A stretch of 64,000 bases of DNA. Source: Azospirillum brasilense. GTDB taxonomy: Bacteria; Pseudomonadota; Alphaproteobacteria; Azospirillales; Azospirillaceae. Below the pieces are notes generated by a model. That model was not told the origin of the DNA. It saw only the letters and a list, made by a program, of their open reading frames with translations, and searched no databases. Of the stretch, positions 9,131-18,854 are shown one piece after another; position 1 is the stretch's first letter, and each line of letters opens with the position of its first letter. Both the position numbers and the translations under genes were made by a program. Location of the stretch: the NCBI RefSeq assembly GCF_005222205.1, contig NZ_CP032345.1, positions 1,675,501-1,739,500 on the forward strand, read 5' to 3'.

Positions 9131-10528
9131 TTGAAGGCGCTTAAGCCGTTGCTGATGTCTGGCCGGGAGGTTCTGCCGCTCGTCGAGGGTGGCAAGGGAA
9201 TTGCCGTCTCCAACGGGGAAAGCTCGGGCGCCTGGGCGGCGGCCGGGGGTATCGGAACATTCTCGGGCGTGAACGCCGACAGCTACGACGAGAACGGGAA
9301 TCTCCTGCCGCAGATCTATCACGGCAAAACCCGCCGCGAGCGCCATGACGAGTTGATCAAGTTCGGCATCCAGGGCGGCATCGCGCAGGCGCGCATCGCG
9401 CACGAGGCGTCGAACGGCCAGGGCCGCATCCACATGAACGTCCTGTGGGAGATGGGCGGCGCCGAGCACATCCTGCACGGCGTGCTGGAAGGCTCCCAGG
9501 GCATGATCCACGGCGTCACCTGCGGCGCCGGCATGCCCTACCGCGTGGCGGAGATCGCCGTTCACTACGGTGTGCACTACTACCCCATCGTCTCCTCGGC
9601 CCGTGCCTTCCGCGCCCTGTGGCTGCGCGCCTACCACAAGTTCCGCGAGAACCTGGGCGGCGTGGTCTACGAGGACCCGTGGCTGGCCGGCGGCCACAAC
9701 GGCCTGTCCAACTCCGAGGACCCGCTGAAGCCGGAGGATCCGTTCCCCCGCGTCCTGGCGCTGCGCCAGATGATGAACAGCTTCGGCCTGAACGACACCC
9801 CCATCGTCATGGCGGGCGGCGTCTGGTGGCTGTCGGACTGGGAAGACTGGATCGACAACCCCGACCTCGGCCCGGTGGCCTTCCAGTTCGGCACGCGCCC
9901 GCTGCTGACCCAGGAAAGCCCGATCTCCAACGCCTGGAAGCAGCGTCTGCTGACCCTGAAGGAAGGCGACGTCTTCCTGAACCGCTTCTCGCCGACGGGC
10001 TTCTACTCCTCCGCCGTCAAGAATCCGTTCCTGATGGACCTGATGGCCCGCTCGGAGCGTCAGGTGGCCTATCTGCCCAAGCCGGTGGGCGAGCATTCCG
10101 CCGAACTGCCGCTGGGCCCGCGCGGCCGCCCGGTCTATGTGACCGAGACGGACAAAGCCCGCGCCGAGGGCTGGCTGTCCCAGGGCTTCACCAGCGGTCT
10201 GAAGACGCCGGACAGCACCGTCATCTTCGTCACGCCGGAGCAGGCGGAGCGCATCCACCGCGATCAGGTGGACTGCATGGGCTGCCTGTCGGCCTGCAAC
10301 TTCTCCAACTGGGCGCAGAACGAGGAAGGTACGAACGGCAAGCGCGCCGATCCGCGGTCCTACTGCATCCAGAAGACCCTGCAGGCGGTCAGCCACACCG
10401 ACGACTGCGAAAACCAGCTCATGTTCGCCGGCCACAACGCCTTCCGCTTCGCGTCGGACCCTTACTACAAGGACGGCTTCATCCCGACCGTGAAGCAGTT
10501 GGTCGAGCGGATCGCCACCGGCTACTGA
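9131..10528 (+). CDS. Nitronate monooxygenase-like flavoprotein with Cys-rich C-terminal extension
   Basis: The protein looks like the 2-nitropropane dioxygenase / nitronate monooxygenase family, FMN enzymes with a TIM-barrel fold that oxidise alkyl nitronates. Supporting segments are GVTCGAGMPYRVAEIAVHYGVHYYPIVSSARAF and PIVMAGGVWW, followed by FQFGTRP, typical of the phosphate-binding loops. The last 100 or so residues are extra and hold Cys382, Cys385 and Cys389 (DCMGCLSACNF) and two more Cys later, which could bind a metal or cluster. I prefer the TTG start at 9131 because GGAGG lies five bases upstream; the in-frame ATG at 9113 has no ribosome binding site. Substrate is unknown. Confidence 0.75.
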   Translation: MKALKPLLMSGREVLPLVEGGKGIAVSNGESSGAWAAAGGIGTFSGVNADSYDENGNLLPQIYHGKTRRERHDELIKFGIQGGIAQARIAHEASNGQGRIHMNVLWEMGGAEHILHGVLEGSQGMIHGVTCGAGMPYRVAEIAVHYGVHYYPIVSSARAFRALWLRAYHKFRENLGGVVYEDPWLAGGHNGLSNSEDPLKPEDPFPRVLALRQMMNSFGLNDTPIVMAGGVWWLSDWEDWIDNPDLGPVAFQFGTRPLLTQESPISNAWKQRLLTLKEGDVFLNRFSPTGFYSSAVKNPFLMDLMARSERQVAYLPKPVGEHSAELPLGPRGRPVYVTETDKARAEGWLSQGFTSGLKTPDSTVIFVTPEQAERIHRDQVDCMGCLSACNFSNWAQNEEGTNGKRADPRSYCIQKTLQAVSHTDDCENQLMFAGHNAFRFASDPYYKDGFIPTVKQLVERIATGY

Positions 10529-10573
10529 CGCCGGCGGCACGCGGGTTTGCGGGGGGCGCTTGCCCCCTGACCT

Positions 10574-10588
10574 GAAATCGTTCTAAAG
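10574..10588 (+). promoter_or_regulatory. Candidate Irr/iron-control element before irr
   Basis: The sequence GAAATCGTTCTAAAG contains GTTCTAAA, matching one half of the alphaproteobacterial iron-control element as I remember it; the other half is degenerate. It lies about 80 bases before the irr start, where an autoregulatory site would fit. Confidence 0.35.
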
Positions 10589-10665
10589 TGAGCGGGCTGC
10601 GGCGGATCGCCGCGGTCCGTTTCGCGTTCCGACTTTGTGACCTGAACCAGGGCGAACAGACGACG

Positions 10666-11097
10666 ATGACCGGCACCCGACCCTTCAAGCGCGCCCTCGA
10701 CCGCCTGCAGACGGCCGGCTTCCGTCCGACGCGCCAGCGTCTGGGTCTGGCCCGGCTGCTGTTCGAAGGGGAGCACCGCCACGTCACCGCCGAGCAGCTC
10801 CACACCGAGGCCATGGGGGCGGACCTGCGCGTGTCGCTGGCCACGGTCTACAACACGCTGAACCAGTTCACCGCCGCCGGCCTGCTGCGCGAGGTGGTGG
10901 TGGAGGCGGGCAAGTCCTACTTCGACACCAACACCAGCGACCATCACCATTTCTTCCTGGAAGGGACGGGCCGGCTGGAGGACATCCCCGGCGACGACGT
11001 GGTGGTGCAGCATCTGCCGCCGGCCCCCCCGGGCACGCGCATCGCGCGGGTGGATGTGATCGTCCGGCTGAGCGCGGAGCAGGGCGAGGACCGCTGA
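10666..11097 (+). CDS. irr: Fur-family transcriptional regulator, Irr type
   Basis: Irr is the heme-responsive iron regulator of Alphaproteobacteria. The winged-helix domain covers about residues 5-85 (RPTRQRLGLARLLF, then RVSLATVYNTLNQFTAAGLL). A His triplet at residues 93-95 (TSDHHHFF) matches the Irr/Fur metal- or heme-binding region. The CxxC pairs that bind structural zinc in many Fur and PerR proteins are absent, which favours Irr over them. The ATG at 10666 is chosen because an earlier in-frame start adds a tail unlike the family. The gene lies next to rubrerythrin, a pairing that suggests control of iron and peroxide stress. The Irr assignment is good but not certain without phylogeny. 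Confidence 0.82.
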   Translation: MTGTRPFKRALDRLQTAGFRPTRQRLGLARLLFEGEHRHVTAEQLHTEAMGADLRVSLATVYNTLNQFTAAGLLREVVVEAGKSYFDTNTSDHHHFFLEGTGRLEDIPGDDVVVQHLPPAPPGTRIARVDVIVRLSAEQGEDR

Positions 11098-11170
11098 GGT
11101 CCCTGCGGCCCACGGCCGCGTCATGAAAAAATCCGTCTCCCAACCGGGCCTCCAGGGAATTTCCGGAACA

Positions 11171-11199
11171 TTGACGCGTTTTGGGAGCAATGGCATAAG
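11171..11199 (+). promoter_or_regulatory. Candidate sigma-70 promoter for rubrerythrin
   Basis: TTGACG (11171-11176) and CATAAG (11194-11199) are separated by 17 bases. They lie about 80 bases before the rubrerythrin ATG. Confidence 0.5.
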
Positions 11200-11280
11200 C
11201 CGTAGCCGAGGCTCGGCCGCCGGAGGCCCCACGCCCGCGCGCGGCCGGGCCGGACAGAACCCCGTCGGGAGAACGCCGCC

Positions 11281-11700
11281 ATGTCGCTGAAGGGCACGAA
11301 GACCGAGCAGAACCTCAAGGCGGCCTTCGCGGGGGAGAGCCAGGCCAACCGCCGCTATCTCTATTTCGCCCAGAAGGCCGACGTGGAAGGCCACAACGAG
11401 GTCGCCGCCGTCTTTCGCTCCACCGCGGAGGGCGAGACCGGCCACGCCCATGGCCACCTGGAATTCCTGGAGGAGGCCGGCGATCCGATCACCGGCCTGC
11501 CCATCGGCGACACGGTGAGCAACCTGAAGGCCGCCATCGCCGGCGAGACCCACGAATACACCGACATGTACCCTGGCATGGCCCGCACCGCCCGCGAGGA
11601 AGGCTTCGAGGAGGTCGCGGACTGGTTCGAGACGCTGGCCAAGGCCGAGCGCAGCCACGCCGGGCGGTTCCAGAGGATGCTGGACCAGCTGTCGTCATGA
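11281..11700 (+). CDS. rbr: Rubrerythrin family protein, diiron domain only
   Basis: Rubrerythrins are non-heme diiron proteins that reduce hydrogen peroxide. The 139-residue product is a four-helix ferritin-like protein with two half-repeats: [19 protein letters not shown] with [12 protein letters not shown], and [20 protein letters not shown] with [11 protein letters not shown]. These carry the Glu and ExxH iron ligands. The C-terminal rubredoxin domain of classical rubrerythrin is missing, so electrons must come from a separate partner. Its stop overlaps the start of the DUF3501 gene by four bases (ATGA), so the two are translationally coupled. The Irr-like regulator gene lies just upstream. 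Confidence 0.93.
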   Translation: MSLKGTKTEQNLKAAFAGESQANRRYLYFAQKADVEGHNEVAAVFRSTAEGETGHAHGHLEFLEEAGDPITGLPIGDTVSNLKAAIAGETHEYTDMYPGMARTAREEGFEEVADWFETLAKAERSHAGRFQRMLDQLSS

Positions 11701-12290
11701 CGGCGCGCCGGACTGCGATCACCCGCGCCGACATTCTTCCCCCGGACCGCTACGCCCGCGAACGGGCCGCCCGCCGCAGCGCGCTGGTCGCCGTGAAGAA
11801 GAGGCGTCGCGTCGCGGTCGGCCCCTACGCCCTCGTCCATTTCGAGAGTTACGAGACGATGTGGCAGCAGGTCCACGAGATGCTGTTCATCGAGCGGGGC
11901 GGCGACGACCAGATCGACGGCGAGCTTCGCGCCTACAACGGCCTGATCCCGCAAGGGATGGAGCTGGTTGCCACGGTGATGTTCGAGATCGCCGACCCGG
12001 CGCGGCGCGCCGCCGAGCTTGGCCGGCTGGGCGGGGTGGAGCGGACGGTGACGCTGCGCTTCGCCGGCCACACGGTGACCGGCCGGCCGGAGCAGGACGT
12101 GGAGCGCACCAACGAGGCCGGCAAGGCGTCCGCCGTCCATTTCCTGCATTTCGACTTCACGCCGGAGCAGATCGCCGCCTTCCGCACCCCTGGGAAGGAG
12201 GTGATCCTCGGCATCGGCCATCCCCACTACGGCCACATGGCGGTGATGCCGGAGGCGGTGCGGGCGGAGCTTGCGGGGGATTTCGGGTAG
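11697..12290 (+). CDS. DUF3501 family protein
   Basis: The 197-residue protein matches the DUF3501 family as I remember it: an N-terminal [18 protein letters not shown], an arginine-rich [31 protein letters not shown], and a C-terminal region with VHFLHFDFT and GHPHYGHM. The function of the family is unknown. It occurs repeatedly next to rubrerythrin genes, and here its ATG overlaps the rubrerythrin stop. It is therefore likely to act with rubrerythrin in peroxide or iron metabolism, an inference from context alone. No signal peptide or membrane segment is visible. Confidence 0.75.
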   Translation: MTARRTAITRADILPPDRYARERAARRSALVAVKKRRRVAVGPYALVHFESYETMWQQVHEMLFIERGGDDQIDGELRAYNGLIPQGMELVATVMFEIADPARRAAELGRLGGVERTVTLRFAGHTVTGRPEQDVERTNEAGKASAVHFLHFDFTPEQIAAFRTPGKEVILGIGHPHYGHMAVMPEAVRAELAGDFG

Positions 12291-12299
12291 GGGAGACCC

Positions 12300-12385
12300 T
12301 TGCCCCCTCCCTGACCCTCCCCCGCTGTCGCAGGGGAGGGAACTGTCTCCCTCTCCTGCGAAGCGGGGGAGGGAAGGGGCCCACG
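12300..12385. repeat. GC-rich palindromic intergenic repeat, copy 2 (two hairpins)
   Basis: CCCTCCCC...GGGGAGGG occurs twice in a row around TGTCGCA and GAAGC, matching copy 1. The repeat sits between the convergent DUF3501 and SH3-protein genes and may act as a bidirectional terminator. Confidence 0.6.
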
Positions 12386-12425
12386 GCGCCAGCCGTGGGA
12401 AGGGTGGGGGCAAGCCGCCCACCGG

Positions 12426-12980
12426 TTACTCGAACGTCTCGTCCTTGTAGGCGCCCCAGAACTCCCCGCGGCTCATCCAGCCGCGATAGCCCTTCAGGTC
12501 CACCTCGCACCACTCGCCCTTGCACTTGCGCAGCCAGCCGATCACCCCCGGCTGGGCGCGGGCCACGACGGCGGCGTCGCTGTGCGGCTCCTTGCGGACG
12601 GTGCGGATGTCGCCGGTGATGACGATGCTGCGCTTGCCCGACAGCATGCTCTGGTGCACCCAGCCCTCGCTGCCTTCCCAATCGCGGATGCGGCGCCAGG
12701 TGTCGAACTCCTGGGTGATCTCCACCGGCATTTCCTTGCGGGTGAACACCCATTCGATGGGGTAGCGCACGTTGGGGCCGGTGCGTGCGTTCACCTCGCC
12801 CGAGCGCAGCGACACGAAACGGGGGATCGGCAGGCCCGAGGCGTGGGTCGGGTCCTTCTCGCGCCGCCCGCCGTCCGACGCGTCGGCGGTGGACGGCGTG
12901 ACCGGCGCCAGGGCTGCGATGGCCAGCGCCAGAACGGCGAGAGCGCGGCGGATGGCAGACGTCGTCGGCAACGGCAACAC
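12426..12980 (-). CDS. Secreted SH3-domain protein
   Basis: The protein has a signal peptide (AIRRALAVLALAIAALAPV, then a small-residue cleavage region) and two bacterial SH3-type domains. The first is about FVSLRSGEVNARTGPNVRYP to GWVHQSMLSG and the second ends with EWCEVDLKGYRGWMSRGEFWG. Such proteins usually act in the periplasm, often on or near peptidoglycan, but no catalytic domain is present. The start is uncertain: no ATG is available. I chose the GTG at 12980, which puts the signal peptide at the N-terminus; TTG codons at 12977 and 12971 are alternatives, and a longer TTG form begins at 13061. Confidence 0.75.
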   Translation of the reverse strand: MLPLPTTSAIRRALAVLALAIAALAPVTPSTADASDGGRREKDPTHASGLPIPRFVSLRSGEVNARTGPNVRYPIEWVFTRKEMPVEITQEFDTWRRIRDWEGSEGWVHQSMLSGKRSIVITGDIRTVRKEPHSDAAVVARAQPGVIGWLRKCKGEWCEVDLKGYRGWMSRGEFWGAYKDETFE

Positions 12981-13210
12981 CGGCAGCCCCGTGCTGTGGA
13001 GATCGGAAGGATTTGAGTCGGACGCACTATAATTAGGGGTAGCCGCCGGGAGCAAGCGCAAGGCGCCGGCGGGCGCACGGCATCGGTTCTTGTCACATGG
13101 CGGGGCGGCTCATCAGGCTGGCCGCCGCGCCGAATCGTCACTGCCATCTGGACAGCTTCCCAACCGCTTGATAGGACAAGCGTCGGCCCGGAATGGGGGA
13201 GGCACCGTCT

Positions 13211-14200
13211 ATGACCGAAAAGAAGAAGCCGCTCGTCGTCGTCACCCGGAAATTGCCCGACGTCATCGAGACGCGGATGATGGAGCTGTTCGACGCACGG
13301 TTGAACTCCGACGACGAACCCCTGACCCACGCCCAGCTCATCGACGTGGCGCAGGTGGCCGACGTGCTGGTTCCCACCGTCACCGACCGGATCGACCGCG
13401 AGGTGATCGAGAAGGCCGGGCCGCAGCTCCGCCTCATCGCCTCCTTCGGGACGGGCGTGGACCACATCGACCTGAAGGCGGCGCGGGAGCGCGGCATCAG
13501 CGTCACCAACACGCCGGGCGTCCTGACCGAGGACACGGCGGACATGACCATGGCCCTGCTGCTGGCGGTCGGCCGCCGGCTGGCGGAAGGCGAGCGGCTG
13601 GTCCGCTCCGGCCAGTGGAAGGGCTGGGGGCCGACGACGATGCTTGGCCACCGCATCCAGGGCAAGCGTCTGGGCATCCTCGGTATGGGCCGCATCGGGC
13701 AGGCCCTGGCGCGCCGGGCGCGGGCCTTCGGCATGTCGATCCACTACCACAACCGCCGCCGCGTCTATCCCGACGTCGAACAGGAGCTTGAGGCGACCTA
13801 CTGGGACAGCCTGGACCAGATGCTGGCGCGCATGGACGTGGTGTCCATCAACTGCCCGCACACCCCGGCCACCTATCACCTGCTGTCGGAGCGCCGACTG
13901 AAGCTGCTGCGTCCGCACTGCTTCATCGTCAACACCTCGCGCGGCGAGGTCATCGACGAGACGGCGCTGACCCGGATGCTGTCGAAGGGCGAGATCGCCG
14001 GCGCCGGCCTGGACGTGTTCGAGCATGAGCCGGCGGTGAACCCGAAGCTGCTGCGGCTCGACAACGTGGTCCTGCTGCCGCACATGGGCTCCGCCACCAT
14101 CGAGGGCCGCATCGACATGGGCGAGAAGGTCATCATCAACATCAAGACCTTCGCGGATGGCCACGCCCCGCCCGACCGCGTCCTGGAAACGCTGCTGTAA
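13211..14200 (+). CDS. D-2-hydroxyacid dehydrogenase, glyoxylate/hydroxypyruvate reductase type
   Basis: The protein belongs to the NAD(P)-dependent D-2-hydroxyacid dehydrogenases. The NAD-binding motif is LGILGMGRIGQALARRA, and the catalytic residues are the Arg in NTSRGEVIDE, the Glu in LDVFEHEP and the His in LLPHMGSAT. The N-terminal part (RLIASFGTGVDHIDLKAARERGI) is close to GyaR-type glyoxylate reductases, so reduction of glyoxylate or hydroxypyruvate is most likely, but the substrate cannot be fixed from sequence alone. The ATG at 13211 is used because GGGGAGG precedes it; an in-frame ATG at 13193 overlaps that site. Length is 329 residues. Confidence 0.88.
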   Translation: MTEKKKPLVVVTRKLPDVIETRMMELFDARLNSDDEPLTHAQLIDVAQVADVLVPTVTDRIDREVIEKAGPQLRLIASFGTGVDHIDLKAARERGISVTNTPGVLTEDTADMTMALLLAVGRRLAEGERLVRSGQWKGWGPTTMLGHRIQGKRLGILGMGRIGQALARRARAFGMSIHYHNRRRVYPDVEQELEATYWDSLDQMLARMDVVSINCPHTPATYHLLSERRLKLLRPHCFIVNTSRGEVIDETALTRMLSKGEIAGAGLDVFEHEPAVNPKLLRLDNVVLLPHMGSATIEGRIDMGEKVIINIKTFADGHAPPDRVLETLL

Positions 14201-14214
14201 AGCTGAGTGCTGGA

Positions 14215-14237
14215 GAGGGCGTCTAGAGGACGCCCTC
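14215..14237. terminator. Convergent hairpin between the dehydrogenase and Uma2 genes
   Basis: GAGGGCGTC and GACGCCCTC form a perfect nine-pair stem around TAGAG, and the Uma2 stop codon lies at its edge. No T-tract follows on either strand, so its strength as a terminator is doubtful. Confidence 0.4.
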
Positions 14238-14795
14238 ATACAGGCTGGCCATGGGCATCTCGATCCCGACCGAGGGGAAGCGCAGCGTCCCGCCCCCGAT
14301 GACGTCGCGGCCTCTGATGTCACGAACAACCCAGCTCTGTTCGTCCTCGCGGTGCCACAGCTCGGCGCAGCGCTTCGTCGAGTCGAGCAGCAGGATTTCC
14401 TGCACCGACGGGATTTCCCGATAGATCGCCAGCTTCCGGCCACGGTCGAACTGGGCGGTGGAGGGCGACAGGATCTCGACGATGATCGTCGGGTCCGGCA
14501 CCGGAACCATGCCGGGCTTCAAGGGCTGGCAAGTCACCGCGATGTCGGCCTGGAAATAGGTGTCCTCGTGGTCGGAAACCCGAATGCCCGCTTCGGAAAC
14601 GACACGGCATGGAGGCTGGAGCCGGGTTCCGATCTGAATGCCGATGGCCATCGCCAAGGCGCCATGGGTCGCGGCGGGCGGCGCCATGGCGACGGGTTGG
14701 CCGCCGACCAGCTCATAGCGGGTGTCCGTTCCGTCGTTCCAGACGAGGAACTCATCCACGGTCATCGGGCGGGGTGCCGGATCGCTCATGCCCAT
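14223..14795 (-). CDS. Uma2 family (DUF820) nuclease-like protein
   Basis: Uma2/DUF820 proteins have a restriction-endonuclease-like fold and are often present in many copies, but their role is unproven. Family marks are MTVDEFLVWNDG, TRYELVGGQPVAM, the catalytic-type Asp in FQADIAVTC, and PTIIVEILSPSTAQFDRGRKLAIYREI with the Glu and Lys of the nuclease core. The length of 190 residues is normal. The start at 14795 (MGMSDP) is a choice between two ATG codons six bases apart, neither with a clear ribosome binding site. No partner gene is seen, and both neighbours are ordinary metabolic genes. Confidence 0.82.
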   Translation of the reverse strand: MGMSDPAPRPMTVDEFLVWNDGTDTRYELVGGQPVAMAPPAATHGALAMAIGIQIGTRLQPPCRVVSEAGIRVSDHEDTYFQADIAVTCQPLKPGMVPVPDPTIIVEILSPSTAQFDRGRKLAIYREIPSVQEILLLDSTKRCAELWHREDEQSWVVRDIRGRDVIGGGTLRFPSVGIEMPMASLYEGVL

Positions 14796-14838
14796 GACTA
14801 TGGCCCACTCTTTCCCGCGCTCCAAGGGGCCGCCGCGG

Positions 14839-17523
14839 TTATTCCGCGGCCAGCCCGCCGCCCAGCTCGATCCGGACCTCGACCACGCCGGGCTCGTCCA
14901 GGTTCTCCTTGCGGATGAAGCCGAGCGCGCGGCACATGCCCAGCATGCTGGTGTTCTCGCGCAGGACCTCGCCGTAGACCTCCTTGATCCCACGGGAGCG
15001 GGCGTAGTCCAGGATCTTGTTCATCAGCTGGTAGCCCAGCCCCTGGCCCTTCATGTCCGACCGCACCATCACGGCGTATTCGGCGCGCAGGTTGTCGGGG
15101 TCGGCGGTGATGCGCACCACGCCGTACATGATGGTTTCGCCGGTCTCCGGGTCCGGCCCGACGGCGACCAGACCCATCTCGCGGTCGTAGTCGATCTGGG
15201 TCAGGCGGGCGGCGGCCTGGTGCGACAGGCGCTTCAGCGGCGCGAAGAAGCGCAGCCGCAGATCCTCCTGCGTCTGGTTGGCCACCATGTGGTGCACCAG
15301 CGGCTCGTCCTCCGGCAGGATGGGGCGGACGAGGAACTGGCGGCCGTCCTTGATGGTGATCCGGTCCTCCAGCCCCTTGGGGTAGGGGCGGATGGCCAGA
15401 CGCCGGGCGCCGGGCAGGGCCGGGACGCCGACCTTGATGCGGGCGTCGAGCGCCAGCACGCCCTCCGCATCGGCCAGCAGCGGGTTGATGTCCAGCTCGG
15501 CGACCTCCGGGAAGTCGACGATGAGCTGCGAGATCTTGTTCAGCGTCAGCGCCACCGCCTCCAGATCGACCGCGGCGCGCGAGCGGTAGCCCTGCAGCTG
15601 GCGCCAGATGCGGGTGCGGCCCATCAGCTCCGTCGCCAGCTTCATGTTCAGCGGTGGCAATGCCAGCGCATAGTCCTCCACCACCTCCACACCGATGCCG
15701 CCCTCGCCGAACAGCAGGACGGGGCCGAACAGCTCGTTCTCGGTCATGCCGACGATCAGCTCGTAGGCGTCGGCGCGCACCGCCATCTCCTGGACGGTGA
15801 AGCCCTCGATGCGGGCGTCGGGCACCGCCTCGCGCACGCGGGCCAGCATCGCCTCGGCCTCGGCCTTGACCTCCGCCGGCTCGGTCAGGTGCAGGGCGAC
15901 GCCGCCGACGTCCGACTTGTGGGTGATGTCCGGCGACAGAATCTTCAGCGCCAGCGGCCCGCCGATCATCTCGGCGCAGTGGGCGGCCTCCTCCGGCGTG
16001 TCGGCGCGGCGGGTGTCCACCACCGGGACGCCGTAGGCGGCGAGCACGCGCTTGGCCTCATACTCGCTCAGCCAGTCGCGCTTCTCGGCGATGGCGCGGG
16101 AGATGATCTTGCGCACCGTGATGCCGTCGGGCTGGAAATCCTCCGGCACCGACGGCGGCGTCTCCATCAGCAGCTCCTGGTTCCGGCGGTATTCCACCAG
16201 ATGCAGGAAGGCGCGCACCGCGTGGCTGGGCGTGTCGTAGGTGGGGACGCGGTTGGCGGCGAACAGCTTGCGCGCCTCCGCCGCGGTGTTGTCGCCCAGC
16301 CAGCTCGTCAGCACCGGGTGCTTGCGCGTCTTGTTGGCGATCATGGTGTCGACCACCGCCTGCGCGGCGGCCAGCCCGTCGGTCACCGCGGTCGGGCAGT
16401 TCAGCACCAGCACGGCGTCGTTGTTGGGGTCGGCCATCAGCGCGTTCAGCGCGTCGGCGTAGCGCTTGGGCGGGGCGTCACCGCCGATGCGCAGCGGGTT
16501 GCGGGCGCTGCCGGCGCCCAGCGCCTTCTCCAGCGCGTCCATCGTCTCCGGCGCGAACTGGGCCAGACGCCCGCCGGACAGGATCAGGCTGTCGGTCGCC
16601 ATCACCCCCATGCCGCCGCCGTTGGTCAGGATGGCCAGCCGGTCGCCGGTGATCGGCGCGCCGGTGCCCAGCGTGCCCACCGCGTCGAACAGCTCGTCCA
16701 GCCCGGTGACGCGCAGGATGCCGGCGCGGCGGAAGGCGGCGTCATAGACGGCGTCGGACACCGCCAGCGCCCCGGTGTGGGAGGTCGAAGCCTCCAGCGC
16801 CTCGTCGGTGCGGCCGGACTTGATGACGATCACGGGCTTCTGGCGGGCGGCGGAGCGCGCCGCCGACATGAACTTCCGGGCGTCGCTGATGCTCTCGATG
16901 TAGAGCAGGATGGCCCGCACCGTGGCGTCGCCGGCCAGATAGTCGAGCAGGTCGCCGAAATCGACGTCCGCCTTGTCGCCCATCGAGATCAGGTGCGAGA
17001 AGCCGATCCCGCGCGCTGTCGCCCAGTCGGCGATCGAGGTCACCACCATGGAGGACTGCGCCACCAGCGCCACGTCGCCCTTCTTCGGCGTGACGTGGCC
17101 GAAGCTGGCGTTCAGCCCGCGGCCCGGCACCATGATGCCCAGGCTGTTGGGACCCAGCACGCGCATCAGGTGGGGCTTCGCCGCCTCGCGCAGGGTCTGG
17201 GTCTGCTCCTTGGAAAAGCCGCTGGAGATGACGATGGCCGCCTTGGTCCCGCGCTTGCCCAGCGCCTCGACGGTGGCGGGCACCGTGGCGGCGGGGGTGC
17301 AGATCACCGCCAGGTCCGGCGTGACCGGCAGATCGTCCACCGACTTGTAGGTCAGCACCCCCTCGACCGCGCGCTCGCCGGTCACCGGCATGATCGGGCC
17401 GTCGAACCCGGCGTTGAACAGGTTGCGGGCCACCACGGCGCCGATGGTGTTCGGCTTTCGGGTCGCCCCGATCAAAGCGATGGACGTGGGCTTGAACAGG
17501 CGGTCGAGGTTGCGAACGGTCAT
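14839..17523 (-). CDS. Acyl-CoA synthetase (NDP-forming) fused to GNAT acetyltransferase, Pat type
   Basis: The 894-residue protein resembles the Pat/PatZ family, in which an NDP-forming acyl-CoA synthetase-like body is joined to a GNAT domain that acetylates lysines of proteins such as acetyl-CoA synthetase. The order is: CoA-binding domain (SIALIGATRKPNTIG near the start), succinyl-CoA-ligase-like domain (with STSHTGALAVSDAVYDAAFRR), ATP-grasp domain (from about residue 490, LSEYEAKRVLAAYGVPVV), and GNAT (from about residue 735, with MKGQGLGYQLMNKILDYARSRG as the acetyl-CoA loop). The ATG at 17523 gives the family start. The gene is divergent from lactate dehydrogenase. Confidence 0.85.
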   Translation of the reverse strand: MTVRNLDRLFKPTSIALIGATRKPNTIGAVVARNLFNAGFDGPIMPVTGERAVEGVLTYKSVDDLPVTPDLAVICTPAATVPATVEALGKRGTKAAIVISSGFSKEQTQTLREAAKPHLMRVLGPNSLGIMVPGRGLNASFGHVTPKKGDVALVAQSSMVVTSIADWATARGIGFSHLISMGDKADVDFGDLLDYLAGDATVRAILLYIESISDARKFMSAARSAARQKPVIVIKSGRTDEALEASTSHTGALAVSDAVYDAAFRRAGILRVTGLDELFDAVGTLGTGAPITGDRLAILTNGGGMGVMATDSLILSGGRLAQFAPETMDALEKALGAGSARNPLRIGGDAPPKRYADALNALMADPNNDAVLVLNCPTAVTDGLAAAQAVVDTMIANKTRKHPVLTSWLGDNTAAEARKLFAANRVPTYDTPSHAVRAFLHLVEYRRNQELLMETPPSVPEDFQPDGITVRKIISRAIAEKRDWLSEYEAKRVLAAYGVPVVDTRRADTPEEAAHCAEMIGGPLALKILSPDITHKSDVGGVALHLTEPAEVKAEAEAMLARVREAVPDARIEGFTVQEMAVRADAYELIVGMTENELFGPVLLFGEGGIGVEVVEDYALALPPLNMKLATELMGRTRIWRQLQGYRSRAAVDLEAVALTLNKISQLIVDFPEVAELDINPLLADAEGVLALDARIKVGVPALPGARRLAIRPYPKGLEDRITIKDGRQFLVRPILPEDEPLVHHMVANQTQEDLRLRFFAPLKRLSHQAAARLTQIDYDREMGLVAVGPDPETGETIMYGVVRITADPDNLRAEYAVMVRSDMKGQGLGYQLMNKILDYARSRGIKEVYGEVLRENTSMLGMCRALGFIRKENLDEPGVVEVRIELGGGLAAE

Positions 17524-17620
17524 GGCCGGTTTCCGGGGGTTCGTCTCACACAGCAAGGCTCGAACAGCCGCCATTCCGCTAAAGATCGGACCGGGGCTGT
17601 CGACTTGCAATCAGCGGTAA

Positions 17621-18763
<1,143 letters not shown>

Positions 18764-18779
18764 CGGGGAAGAGAGGAGC

Positions 18780-18809
18780 GGGGCCGGTCCGCGTTGCAGG
18801 ACCGGCCCC
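18780..18809. terminator. Perfect 11-pair hairpin between convergent ldh and ppa
   Basis: GGGGCCGGTCC (18780-18790) and GGACCGGCCCC (18799-18809) pair without mismatch around an eight-base loop. No T-tract follows on either strand, but the position between converging genes fits a transcription barrier. Confidence 0.5.
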
Positions 18810-18854
18810 GCGCTGCGGAGCCGGCCCTTGCAACCCGTCCAGTCGAGAGGCGCG

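Noticed and set aside
14223..14795. Uma2-family gene as part of a restriction or defence system
   Set aside because: It stands alone between metabolic genes. No methyltransferase, toxin-antitoxin partner or mobile-element trace is seen.
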